A DNA stretch of 64,000 nucleotides from Euptelea pleiosperma (Eukaryota > Streptophyta > Magnoliopsida > Ranunculales > Eupteleaceae). The notes under the pieces are model-generated. The model saw only the letters and a program-made list of their open reading frames with translations. It was not told where the DNA came from and did not search any database. Each line of letters starts with the position of its first letter. Position 1 is the stretch's first letter. The translations under genes and the position numbers were made by a program. The DNA lies in the NCBI GenBank assembly GCA_035048495.1, contig CM068541.1, forward strand, positions 13,275,929 to 13,339,928, in the 5' to 3' direction. Shown here piece by piece: positions 47,396-58,882 of the stretch.

Positions 47396-47605
47396 CAACC
47401 TACTGCCAGTGGTACCTTTGGGCTCGGCTCAAGCGGGGCTAGTCTCCGAGGGACCTGGGTAAAGACACCACCCAGGTGTTACCAACTATGCTACCCCCGT
47501 GGTAGTCCCCGAGGATGAGTGTGGTCACTCGCAAACAACAAACATCAGGGCTAGTCTAAGGGGCGGAATTGATCCCACGACCTGGGCAAAGACCACCCAG
47601 CGTGC
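47395..47605 (-). mobile_element. tRNA-derived SINE-like sequence, rearranged
   Basis: On the minus strand GGGGGTAGCATAGTTGGTAA (complement of about 47479-47498) fits a pol III A box. CGTGGGATCAATTCCGCC (complement of about 47561-47578) fits a B box, but it lies upstream of the A box on that strand, so the order is wrong for a single intact unit. CACCTGGGTGGTGTCTTTACCC and CGCTGGGTGGTCTTTGCCC look like two diverged copies of the same segment. I read it as two overlapping SINE remnants. Confidence 0.45.
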
Positions 47606-48278
47606 ACCATGAAAACTCAGAAAACTGTGTCATGTCATGCATTGCAAGCCATTCATATTCATTCAAAGAAAGAAATGTCATCACCATATCAGTCACATGA
47701 TGAATAAAATAAAAGGTCATGCCACTACTTAAATTAACACCCAATAATTAAAATAAAAAGTCTGAAGTTTCTCTCTAATCTCGCATCTCCTGGATGTTCA
47801 GCACTCTTATTGGACTTTCCTACTTAGATCCCGCATCCGTCTTGTTGAGGACCGATTCAAGAGTTCACTGGTTCATGAGCCCACCATTTCAGCCTCCTAT
47901 AAGTAGACAAAATATCATCAATTTTTTTTTTTTAAGAGAAAAACACAAAAAATGAGTCAGGTTTCTTTTATCTTTTAACTTAAAAATAGTAACATGCACC
48001 TTTCTCACATGTGATAATTGTGTTTCTTTTTGCCAAGTGCTGGATAGGGCTGTCAACGATATTATTCGAATCAAATATAAGCACACTCGAGAATTTGAAA
48101 AAAATATCCAATACCTGAATTCAATTCGAAAAAAACTTGCTTCTTCTCTCATCTATTTTAGTAGAAAAATCCCAATTCTTATGGTATTTAAAAAAAAAAT
48201 TGAGTTGCAAGAAGGTTAGTGGATTAGTAAGTGAAGAGAGGTTTCGAGGTTAGATCTGTGATAATAATTCCACATACC

Positions 48279-48542
48279 TAGGTGTATTAATTAGCTGGCT
48301 GGTTGGATGGGCTTTTAAGCCCAACCTGCTACAAAGCCAGGCTTGGCCTGTATGAATAGGCCCAAAGGACTGGGTATGGGCTTGCTTTTGAAGCCACGAA
48401 CTGTTTGAATCAGGCTAGGGCTTTGGTTTTAGTAAACATAGGTTTAGATCATGTGATCTACAATCACGCAGTCCATTATAGCTAATCTTGGGCTGGGCTA
48501 GCATTGGCCGACTCAGTTTGGCCCAGCAGATTAACACTCCTA
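48279..48542. mobile_element. hAT-like non-autonomous element, 264 bp
   Basis: The left end TAGGTGTATTAATTAGCTGG and the complement of the right end TAGGAGTGTTAATCTGCTGG form an inverted repeat. Flanks CACATACC and CATATATC agree at 6 of 8 bases. GGCCCA/GGGCTGGG words fill the interior. hAT-type is inferred from TAG...CTA termini and the probable 8-bp duplication. Confidence 0.55.
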
Positions 48543-48599
48543 CATATATCTGTGTTTTATTGAGAAATATTAGAGCACTATTTATATGGGAAAATTTTT

Positions 48600-48965
48600 A
48601 GATGCAGAGGTCTCCCGATGCAGTTCGATGTAAAGTCCTACATAGCTTCTTCTTTTTGGCCCATTGACCACATGGATGTTGATCCCACCCATTGGTGGCT
48701 ATACATACTAAAAATCAGCTTGATTGATTATATATATCCATTGAATTTTGTACCCAAAACAAATGCTTGAGTCCAACGGCTAGAATCAATCTTAAAGAAG
48801 TGCTAACATCTATAGCTAGAAATAACCAATCAGCCTGATTTTTTCTATGTATATCCACCACGAGATGGGCTAAACATCCACGCGGTTAATGAGCCCAAAC
48901 AAATGCGCTATGTAGGGTCACGAGAATCCTCTGCATCCAAAGTCCTCTGCATCCAACATTATTTC
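48600..48965. repeat. Family C MITE copy
   Basis: GATGCAGAGGTCTCCCGATG opens the segment, and AGAATCCTCTGCATCCAAAG followed by TCCTCTGCATCCAACA closes it, giving GATGCAGAGG termini. Inside, ACCACATGGATGTTGATCCC and CTAAACATCCACGCGGTTAA face each other. Related to 1345-1610. Confidence 0.5.
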
Positions 48966-49056
48966 CATTTATATCCAAGATATAGTCAATAGTGGGAAAA
49001 ATGACTTTGCTGATATATTAAGAAGTTAAGAAAGAAATCCCAATTACCTATTTTTT

Positions 49057-52000
49057 TTAGCTGCTTTTCGGATGTCTAGATGGTTTGAATCTGATGGTAC
49101 TCTTCACGTAATTGTCTTCGTCCCATTTCAAGTTGTTCCACCATTTTGACTCGCCTGTGACCTCTATTGAAGTAGCATTCTCTGGGTTGCTGTTGCTGCT
49201 GCTGCTGCTGGTGGTGGTGCTGATGCGAAGAGGAAGCTTACGCAGCATCGGACATCCTTTGATTCTGGCGCTTTTTAAGGCTGTCAAGTGCACGTCGTGA
49301 ACGATACTCTTTAAGATCGAAAGCTCCCAAAGGCACAGAGTGTGTAGCCGCTGGAGTGATCCTTCTCCATTTGCCTCGCCCGAGAAGACCTCCTCCAATC
49401 TACAACAAAATTTGATTTCGAGTACTTCAAGGCTTTCCAAACACACGCCCGAGGAGAAAACATTAACAAGTTTCGGACAATACTCCAAATGCAAGTTTTT
49501 GAGGAGGCCAAAGCTTCCACGTCCAAGCATTCCTCCAGAAATGCAGATGTTGGTTAATTTCATGAGATAGAAGATCCATAGGTTCTTTAGGGACTTCAAC
49601 AACGGCCGAGATTTAGCTAAATCATCAGCTTTTACTTCAAAGATGACCAAGTCATGGCATCTCTCAAACCGACACTCTATCAGTTTCGACATATTTTCAA
49701 TACCCAAATCTGATAATCTTTTAACAGAACTATCGTGATGGAGAGATAATAACTCTGCGTGACAAAGAACCCCAGAGATATGCTTTGGAAACCTCCTACC
49801 TTCTTCAATTTCCAAACACTTTTCATAATGAGGAAGAGAAGGTTTGGTTCTGGAGTAGATTTCGTAGATGTCGTTGTAGAGAAATCCCTCCCTTTGAAAG
49901 CGCACCTCTCTGATCTTCCCTCGGTTCGAGCAAGGACACACATAAACATGGAACCGCGGCATGCAATCGGGAAGCCGAATTTCAGAAAAAGGTTCTAGAA
50001 ATGTGAAAATTTTGTCAGTGCTAGCGGATATATACACTCCACTTCCATCTCGATCCCCAGATGCGCGACTGTTGCCACATTGATCCCAATTCACCTTTGG
50101 AGGTAACCAAGATATGTCAAACCAATTGCGAAGCTGCTTCACGCCTAGCAGGTCCAAGCGCTTCAAATGAGGTAGATCTGGATTATACTTCCAGGGGAAG
50201 TTTTTGATTTTAGTACCGGAGAGATCAAGTTCCGTAAGGTTCATGTTTTTTCTCAAGGTTATAGTTTCCAAGCTTGGATGACCTCTGAGAGAGAGGCGCC
50301 CTTCGAGTGGAGTGCCAGAAAGGTATAGAACCCGGAGGTTTGGTAGCATATCCCCAAAAGAAGATGAAACATCATCTTTGATGTCTTCTAGAGATGTACA
50401 ATATGAGAGGTCGAGCTCCTCAAGTGAAGACGAGAGTTGTTTCAAACTAGGAACCACACTTTTTAAGCTCTTGCAAGAATTGAGGTTGAGTTTCTGGAGG
50501 CTTACAAGACTGGAGACAGAAGTTGGAAGGTATGCCAAAGAATGAGCTTCCGAGAGATCTAGAACTTTGAGTTTCTCCAATGCTTCCATAGAAGAGGGCA
50601 GAGCAATTAGGTTATGACAACTTGCAAGCAAGAGTTGCTCAAGGTTATGCAAGCCGATTATTGATGATGGCAACGAGGGTATGGACGAATTATAAGAAAT
50701 ATCGAGGATTCGAAGGTTCAGTAGGCCCTCGAAAGAATCGTTTGGAATTTCTTTCCAATTTTGTGAAAGATTGAGCACCTCAAGTCTCTTCAGATGTCGC
50801 AAGGAAGAAAGCGAATCAGTGTTCAAATTTTCACAAAATCGTGAAGTTATTAGCCTAAGGCTGTTGCCCAAGCAAGCGAGGGAGGAAGGCAGAGATGAGA
50901 TATGTGGATCATCGGTGAGTTCAAGAACTCGAAGGCTCTCATTGTGCTTGAACACGTCATCTGACCATTTGAATGGAGTAGTACCATTATGAAAAATCGT
51001 TGAGAGTTTGGGGCAGTGGGAGATATAAGATATGTCAAGCATCTCCCGACTTACATTTGGATTTGGCTCAAGTAAATTTTTTTCTATCAGGCTAATCCTC
51101 TTGAAGCTTTCCAACTTCGCTTCTTCCATACCCTTGTATACATCAATACTGTACAGTGTGTATACAGGTTGAAATTTATCGAAAAATTTTCTGTGCGGCA
51201 GCGAATCCCGCTCCCGCTCCCACGCCCACTCCAGCTCCCGATCCCGTTCCCAATCCCGCAGCTTCTGCTTCATCTCCTGCTCCCACAGCCGCAGCTCCCG
51301 CTCCAGCCGCTGGGGATTTTTTCTTAGTTTGTCCCACAGGGAATTTGGGAGATGAATATAGTTCTTCAAAGAAGACCATTCTAACACGGAACGATGCAAG
51401 AGCTCTTCCATTAGAGCTTTCTCAGTTACCTCCAAATCCGAAGTGGGGCCTCCAAGAAACCCTTCCGCAGACCAATACCATATCAGATATTTGAAGGAAG
51501 GACCTTCATGATGTAATAATGACAAATACGAGATGCAGTCCAGGACCATGTCCGGATGAATACCAGTAACAACACTATTAATAGGAAGTGGGGAGGCAAC
51601 GACATCAGCAGCCTCTTCACGAAGCAAATCCCAGGTCTCGCCATAGTTCTCTATTTTGAAGGAAACAGGTACTATGTATCGTTGTTGTTGGCCATCCACT
51701 GATGCGACTACAAGCTTGGAAGAATAGCCAATCCTGATGCCCATTCTTAGCAGAAGTCTCAAGTCCGGGACTTTTCTCTGTTTACCAAAATCGAGTACCA
51801 AGATGAAGTTTTTTTTCTCCAGAATTGCATGGATTTTAAATGCAAGATCTTCATCGATGGTGTGATCATCATCGTCCTCGTCGTCGTCGTCCCAAGTGGG
51901 TAATGGGATTCGCAATTCCTCAGCAATTCGCATTTGAATGGTCCTCGGATTCCAAACTTCTATGGGGTCTGTCAGACATATCAAGATGTCAAAGAGCTTG

Positions 52001-52243
52001 GATTTCATTGCTCTCTTCACCGCATACTTTAGCGTATCCTTGATCTCCCAATGCCATTAAAACCCAGGACGTTAACAGCTGAAATAAGAGGATCTGTTAT
52101 CCAATGGAAAGCCTCTTGCACAACCTTCTCAATCCCAGCCAGGCAATTCTCCGATAAGCCTTTGAACAGCCGATGCTCTTCATTTGCGTTCTGGACATCT
52201 GGACCACCGCCTTCCATCACGAACACACACTTTCTGTCTGGAT
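49057..52243 (-). pseudogene. NB-LRR (NLR) resistance-like gene, frameshifted after the P-loop
   Basis: A long frame from 52020 to 49057 encodes about 987 aa: a degenerate NB-ARC part (RNBS-A-like KSKLFDILICLTDP, kinase-2-like NFILVLDFG at 71-79, no clear GLPL or MHD), a charged insert (245-272), LRRs from about 325 to 640, and a second Leu-rich block ending in SKWWNNLKWDED, as in CC-type plant NLRs of the At4g27190 kind. An upstream frame begins at a good acceptor (52243; first ATG 52217) and carries VNVLGFNGIGRSRI, a P-loop with R replacing the usual K. It stops at 52029-52031. The two frames abut with a 1-base shift near 52033. NLRs act as intracellular immune receptors. This copy looks inactivated, or the assembly has an indel. 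No coiled-coil exon was found upstream. Confidence 0.8.
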
Positions 52244-52316
52244 CTGAAAGGAATGCAAATGCAATAGAATGATCAAAGTTGAAAATACCTAGCATACCAC
52301 CTACCAAATTCACGAT

Positions 52317-54140
52317 ATTAATTCAAAAGAGCAAATACCTTACTGGCGGTGAATTCTTCTAGAAAGGAGGTGAAAGGTTGACGATACACATGGCACTATG
52401 GCAGGGTGATTTGAGGTGTGTATATCCACAAACGGGTGGGCTAAACACCAAGCAGTCTGTGGGCCCAGTGAGCAGCAGTGAGTAAGAAAAAGGGTCAACT
52501 AAAGCTAGTTCCATCTTTTTTCCAATTAAATATATGAGGAAATCTGACGTGTGGGTCGTGCAGAAACCCCACGTGGCACTATAGTTCCATTGACCCCTGA
52601 ATTCTTATTCCATATCTTAATGAACCTACACTTTACACACCAAAAATCAGCTTGATGGGTAATTCCTAACCATTGATTTGAGCGTGTTCTTCATCACGAG
52701 CTTCATGAATAATCAATCACCTTTCTAAAAACGTCTGGTCTAAGCCCATGAAAACAAGAAGATGGAAGTGCTTTCTTTGTGTTGGGAATCCCGGAGGAAT
52801 AAGATAAAGAAATATGAATATCAAGACAAATGGCTTCCTTGCGTCTACGCTGTACCATGGTTCGAACTCTTGGCTGATCCCATTCTAGATCGGACGATCA
52901 GGATTGGGATCAACAGCCACTGATCAAAATGATATTGGGGTTTTGATCATGCATGGCAAGGGGGGCGATTACGTTGTAACATCTGTTACAAATAACTAAA
53001 AATACTTTAGTTACTAGTTTAGAAAAATCATAATTCTAATTACAATGAAAGGGTTTAATAAAACTATAATTCAAAATTAAAAAAAAAAAAACGAAAATAC
53101 CAACTAAACACTAACTAAAAAATAAAAATAAAATCTTAAAAACGCGAAACTCTAGAAATGCCTAATCACAAAAAATGTAATAAAAAACCATAACTAAAAA
53201 ATTATTATTTCTAACTACAATTACGGAGTTTTATAAATCTATAACTGAAAAAAAAAAATACAACTTAATTTATGAAAAAAATATAATCTATTAATGATAA
53301 CAAGATTTTATAAATTATAACTAAAAAAATATAAAAATCACCGATTGAACCTTAACTCCTTAAGAGAATGATGGCTGTTGATGTGGCATAAATAAAGTGT
53401 TCATATTTTAACATTACAATTAACGTGGAGGAGACTAAACGTTGAACACTAGAAAAGATCATGACATTGCAGTAAGGATTATTTTCAGTTGCTAATGTGG
53501 CACTCCAGATGTAAAGAGTGCCATGTCAACATGATGTGGAGGAAAGAAAATGGTGCTGATAGATATAGATTTATAAGTCTTTACCAAGGTATGGGATCGG
53601 CTAAACAAAAACTTAATTAGCTTTATAGATAATTCATAGCCATTAGATTTGAGCATGTTCTTCATCACGAGCTTTTTGAACAAATCCTTATGTGAAAACA
53701 TTTAGTTCTAAAGGAAGTGCTTTGTTCGTGGTAAAAGCAAGGAAAAGTCTAAAGGAAGCGATTTATTTGTGGTTGGAAAAACAAGAATATCACTTTCACT
53801 TTCTGATCAGGAGGAATAAAACAAAGACAAATAGCTTCCTTGCGTGTATGATAAAGAGAATAAAAGTGAAAGGTTCTCCCTTTTAATATACGCTTGGCAC
53901 AGCTGCTCCTGTTACAATGTTGGGATCCACCGCATCAACTTTAAACTCCATCACCAGTTTGAACCAACAAGGGGTACATATCTTGCAAACAGGAATAGGC
54001 ATCTTTTTTTTGTTGTTGTTGTTGATGATGTGTGTGTGTGTGTTGTGTTGTGGTGGGGTGGGGTGGGGTGAAAATTACTAACCTATGGTGATGTTGTACA
54101 TGCTGCAAGACTATGCTATGGAGTCATTTGTAGGATACGT
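52317..54140. repeat. Upstream flank of the NLR-like gene: MITE debris and AT-rich sequence
   Basis: About 52410-52490 is a family B/C right half (GTGTGTATATCCACAAACGG). About 52615-52735 and 53585-53700 share TTGAGCGTGTTCTTCATCAC / TTGAGCATGTTCTTCATCAC and a neighbouring CAAAAATCAGCTTGATGGG-like word, so they are two copies of another MITE-like repeat. About 52985-53340 is very AT-rich with recurring ATAACTAAAAA words. A TG/GGGGT microsatellite lies at 54030-54070. No gene is supported. Confidence 0.4.
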
Positions 54141-54144
54141 ACCC

Positions 54145-54885
54145 TTTTTTTGTTTTTTTTAGAATAAAAGAAGTTTATTAATGAAGATAACGTGTTACAA
54201 TGAAGATGAGTCAAAGGAGGCAAAACCCAGAAAGTAATTAAATTAATCACTGGATATATCACCTTCGACCTTGGAGATCACTTATTATGGAGCAGTTCTA
54301 CTACAACCAAACTGAAAGACCAAAGAATATCATTAATACCCAATGAAAACCCAATAGTCCGGGCGCCTAACAGAAACGGAATCTGTATGCTGGTTGACAC
54401 ATAAGGTTTGACACGACTTCTTCCTTCGCACAGGAGGGGGTGGTGGAGTTCCACCAAAAGATGGCCGAGCCGTACTAGTGCCCCAGTTAGTCAGCTTATC
54501 TGCAGCTCCGTTGCCTTCTCGATAAATGCGTGAGCATCGAAAATTCAAATTGCTGATTTTATGCTAACAGTTGAACCATTGGTTTCTGAGTCTCAAAGGG
54601 TCGTCTTTTGACTTAGTCATGAGGAGCTGAATCACTGTTTCGCAATCGCTTTTTAACCAGATGGATCGCCATCCCTTAGGCCAAACAATGTCTATACCTG
54701 TAATAATCGCACAGATTTCAGCATGAAGGGCTGTTGTAATGCCAAGGCCTCTGGCAAAAGCACCTACTACAAGACCTTTGCAATTTTTGAAAATACCCCC
54801 ACACTCGGCAATCCCCAAATTTCCTCTGGCAGCGCCATCCAAATTAAATTTTATCCAACCCGGAAGAGGGGTCACCACATTTTTT
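54145..54885 (-). mobile_element. LINE-derived RNase H domain remnant with poly(A)
   Basis: The minus strand encodes an RVT_3-type RNase H fold: IKFNLDGAARGNLGIAECGG (first D), LHAEICAIITGIDI (E), IWLKSDCETVIQLL (second D) and YREGNGAADKLTNWG (last D). One in-frame stop lies between NQWFNC and HKISNLNFRC, at about 54561-54563. T-runs at 54146-54161 on the plus strand mark a poly(A) end, and both sides are truncated. Such domains form the C-terminus of many plant LINE ORF2 proteins. Confidence 0.75.
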
Positions 54886-54889
54886 TTTT

Positions 54890-55089
54890 ATAAAATAAAG
54901 AAATAAAATAATCCGTTGCATTCTTTTGCAATGCACTACCAACCAATCAGCTAAACTTCATTTGCATCTATTTACACGGGGTGAACCAAACAGTTGTAAG
55001 TGACTTGCATTGTAAGTGCTTGTAACGCGAGTCACTACATTTGCACTACAATGCAAAACGCACCCAAGTGTAGCGAACCAAGCAGGGCC
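54890..55089. repeat. Right half of a PIF/Harbinger-like MITE (22.5-kb family)
   Basis: TTTGCAATGCACTACCAACC and AGTGTAGCGAACCAAGCAGG match the termini of the 22509-23129 element in inverse orientation. The left end is missing where it meets the LINE remnant. Confidence 0.6.
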
Positions 55090-55411
55090 AACGTGGAAGC
55101 TAGGGGGTCAAGAGCATGGTTAGAAGGCTCGGGATCGGAGGCTGGATTGGTGGCTGCCGATCCCGGTCCGGATCACCCTGATCTGGATGATACTACGGTG
55201 AGAAATTAAACCCCAGTATCATATAGATCGGTGGGGTCCGATCCCGATCCAGACTGGGATCGGCCGAGACTTCGAACTATGGTCGAGAGGACCACCTAGC
55301 ATACCAACTAGCTAGTTTATAAGAATAAATGTTACATGTTTTTTTCCCCTCGCCCATAGATAGGTCCAATTCCGGTTACGTTATCCAAAAGGCCAACTGG
55401 ATGGTATTCAA

Positions 55412-55934
55412 GGCCCTGCTCGGTTCACAACAAATTGAGTTCAAATGAACTGTCGTGCAAGTAGTTGCCAAGCCCTTGCAAATTCCTTAACAAAATAGAT
55501 GCAATCAAGTGCAGCCCAAAAACTAATGAAAGTAGGTGCATTGCATTAGCTTGACACATTTTTTTCTTCTTCTGAAGAACATTAATAATAATAATAACAA
55601 CAACCGTGATTATTATTATCTTTCTATTTTTTATTTTTAAAATTTTATTTTATTTATTTATTTATATAATTGGTTGGGGCTTCCTAACCCCAGGCTTTTC
55701 CCTCCAACAACAACAACAATAGTAATATTTTTCTAATGCAATGCACTAGCAATAATCCACAACAATAAAAAATTTGTTGAGAATTTTTTATAAAATCAAG
55801 AAATAAAACAATCCATTACATTCATTTGCAATGCACTACCGACCAATCAGTTAAACTTCGTTTGCATCTATTTACAGGGTGTGAACCAAACAGTTGTAAG
55901 CGCAAGTCACCGCATTTGCACTCAAGCAAGGCCT
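55412..55934. mobile_element. PIF/Harbinger-like MITE copy (22.5-kb family)
   Basis: It begins GGCCCTGCTCGGTTCACAAC and ends CACTCAAGCAAGGCC. Inside are CTTGCAAATTCCTTAAC and TGCAATGCACTACCGACC, also present in the 22.5-kb copy. No clear TAA duplication remains. Confidence 0.6.
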
Positions 55935-56044
55935 GAGTTTCATAACATTGCCTGGCATGATGTCCTCAGTTGGCTAAGGGCATGAGGTTTGTGGACTAGT
56001 ACAAGGTTGAGTATGATTGTTCGGTTCACTTTAGTCCATTGAAG

Positions 56045-56765
56045 TAGGGCTGCAACTCGGGCGGGTTGGGTTGGGTCGGGTTGGAGGTCAACCCTAGCCC
56101 AACCCAACCTTGAAGGCTGTGAACCCAAACCAATCCAACCCAAGGTCAGGCTTAGATTTTCCAACCCTAATCCAACCCTATCAGGTTGGGTCAGGTTGGT
56201 CAATTTCTTAATTTTTTTTGTTGATTCGAAATATTGCTAATTTTGTTTTTCATATTAAAATAATTTATCAATCATCAATACAATAACCGTTATGCTAACC
56301 ATTAAATATTAATAGCTTCATTTCCAATACCTCATAAAAGAAAACATGATACTTTTATAATAAGAGAAAAGCTTATTAACTCAATTGCATGATAAAAGTT
56401 ACTAAATAAATAACCACCAACAATCTTCGAAGAAAACATGATATTTACCAATCACATAAAACGTAGTTTCATGAACATTTTGTAATTTCACACAAGGGTT
56501 GTAGTTTTTAAGGACAAATATCATTTGTTTGTTGTATTTGCCAAAATGTAGTGTGGCTATTTGTAGGTATATTAATACAAATATGTAGCTTGTATGTCGG
56601 GCTCTGGTTGGGCCGAGCCTCAACCCTAGCCCAACCCAATTTGATTGGGTTACCAAAAATCCGGCCCAAGCCCAACCCAAGTTTTGAAATAGCCAACCAA
56701 ACCCAACCCTAACGTCGGGTTCAACCCGTTGGGCTCGGGTTGAGCCCGCCGAAGTTGCAGCCCTA
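56045..56765. mobile_element. hAT-like non-autonomous element, 721 bp
   Basis: The termini are TAGGGCTGCAACTCGGGCGG and CCGCCGAAGTTGCAGCCCTA. The flanks CATTGAAG (56037-56044) and CATGGAAG (56766-56773) differ at one base, an 8-bp duplication as hAT transposases make. GGGTTGGGTTGGG-type words near both ends act as subterminal repeats. No transposase ORF. Confidence 0.82.
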
Positions 56766-56967
56766 CATGGAAGTGATCATGTCAATATAATGGACACAAT
56801 ATATAGTAACCATTAAAAACATGGGTAATTTAGCATTACCCCCCCTATTTTTTTAAAAATATTTTGTAATTTCCCCTGAACCCCCTTGGACCAAACCTAG
56901 CGGTCATTGACTCACTATAAAACCACTGCAAGCACACGTGTCCGTCACAAATGTGGTAAAAAAACTA

Positions 56968-57371
56968 GGGTCGTGATGTAACAAGGTATACCTGAGATCT
57001 TTTCATTTGCGGAAGCGGCATTTTTGGTAGTCACCACTGCCATCTGGCCCCACTGACCGCATGGATGTTTAGCCCACCCTTTAATAGAAATTCATACGAA
57101 AAATCAGCTTGTTTAATGGTTTTTAGCCGTTGGTTTTAGTACTCAAAAGATTGTTGTATTCAACGGCTATAAGAACGCCTTAAATGGTGCTAAAAAGTCT
57201 TAAAATCTAATCGTTATAAGTTACCAATCAAGGTGATTTTTTGTATGTATATCCAGCAAGGGGTGAGATAAACATCCAAGCGGTCAGTGGGCCCAGATGG
57301 CAGCGGTGACTACCAAAAATGCTGCTTCCGCAAATGAACAGTTTCAGGCATACCTTGTTACATCTTTTTCC
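56968..57371. mobile_element. Mutator-like MITE, family B copy, inside a MULE TIR
   Basis: This 404-bp element has ends GGGTCGTGATGTAACAAGG and CCTTGTTACATCTTTTTCC. AAAAAACTA flanks both sides exactly (56959-56967, 57372-57380). Removing it rejoins the left TIR of the surrounding 3.8-kb element. Confidence 0.9.
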
Positions 57372-57405
57372 AAAAAACTATTTTGACCTTCTTTCTCTCT
57401 TTGCC

Positions 57406-57820
57406 GAGCAAGACTTGCCTGACCACCCGTGGTCAAGTAGCTACCTCACCACTCACATTATAAGCCACGTGGAAATTTATTAGAGGACACTGACCGTATA
57501 GATGTTTGGCCAATCCCTAGGTGGACCTACAAACCTAAAATCAACATGATCAGTGATTTCTAAGCGTTAGTTGAAGTCATTTTCGTTGGTTGATCTTAGC
57601 CGTAGGAATTTGAGCATTATTTACCATTATTTACCATTATTTCCATATAAAGATCCAACGGTTTTGAAATCACTAATCAGGCTGATTTTTGGTTTGTAGA
57701 TCCACCTAGGGATTTTCCAAACATCTATACGGTCAGTGTCCTCTAATAAATTTCCACGTGGCTTATATTGTAGGTGGTGAGGTAGTTACCTGACCACGGG
57801 TGGTCAGGCAAGTCTTGCTC
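57406..57820. mobile_element. Mutator-like MITE, family A variant, perfect 9-bp duplication
   Basis: This 415-bp element begins GAGCAAGACTTGCCTGACCA and ends TGGTCAGGCAAGTCTTGCTC. CTCTTTGCC flanks it exactly (57397-57405, 57821-57829). The interior is the family A palindrome (AAGCCACGTGGAAATTTATT facing AATAAATTTCCACGTGGCTT). It too sits within the left TIR of the 3.8-kb element. Confidence 0.9.
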
Positions 57821-58238
57821 CTCTTTGCCCTACCACTACCTCCCTTAGAGCATCTCCAACCGAACGCCAAATCTCCAATTTGGAGAGGGGAGATGCTCTA
57901 ACTGTACGCCATTCTAGGTCTCTTAAATGGAGACCCCATTTTGGGTCTCTATATCTAGAGACCCACGAGGGTCTCTAAAAAAAAATCTCTATTACTATTC
58001 ACATTTTACAAATGTCCACACTATCATTTTGATTGTACTCGTGTACAATATTATCCCGAATGTTTCCTTTTTTATTTCAATTATATTTTAATAAAATGTG
58101 TATAACTTTTAATATATAAATTCATTTTTTTCAAAATTAGTATCATTGAAAAGGTATCGTCGATACCTTTAAAATGAGACTAATATTTAATATGTTTAAT
58201 GTATATTTTAAAAAAATAATTTTTATTATATATTAATT

Positions 58239-58882
58239 AGGGATTACGGGTGTCAATTTTACTCGTTTAACCGGAACCAAAAACACCTATTCAGGTTCCA
58301 CATTTTTGGGAACCGATTAAAAAAGAATCGGAACCGAAACCGAACCAAAAATAATTTACGGTTCTTAGTAGTTTAATATGGAACCGAAACCGATAGGACT
58401 CGGAAGCGAACCGATAGGAATCAAAACCGAATCGATAGGAACCGGAATCAATGTAGATGTATAGTGTTAAAATTCTCATATTATTGAGATTGGAACCGAT
58501 ATACTCGGAACCGTAACCGACAGAAACTAAATAACCAGTTCCAGTTCTAGGTCCATCATTTTGAGAACCAGAGCCGTTAAGAACCGAAACCGAACCAAAA
58601 ATTATGGTTACGGTTCTTAGTAATTTAATATGGAACCGAAACCGATAGGACTCGGAAGCGAACCGATAGGAATCAAAACCGAATCGATAGGAACTGGAAT
58701 CAATGTAGATGTATAGTGTTAAAATTCTCATATTATCGAGATTGGAACCGATATACTCGGAACCGTAACCGACATAAACCAAATAATTAGTTCCGGTTCT
58801 AGGTCCATCATTTTGAGAACCAGAGCCGTTAAGAACCGAAACCAATAAAAGCCAGATCTGGAACCGACCCATTGATATCCCT
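58239..58882. mobile_element. hAT-like element carrying a 252-bp tandem duplication
   Basis: The ends AGGGATTACGGGTGTCAAT and ATTGATATCCCT are roughly inverted, with ATTAATT and ACTAATT outside. Inside, a unit of exactly 252 bp is present twice (about 58327-58578 and 58579-58830), rich in GGAACCGAAACCGA words. Because 252 is a multiple of three, a repetitive 243-codon open frame appears on the minus strand; it is not a gene. Confidence 0.6.

Noticed and set aside
47395..47605. A functional tRNA gene
   Set aside because: Box-like motifs are present but in the wrong order, and no cloverleaf can be drawn; a SINE remnant fits better.
51176..51494. Proline/alanine-rich open frames opposite the NLR-like gene
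   Set aside because: They are antisense shadows of the charged Arg/Glu insert of the NLR-like protein.
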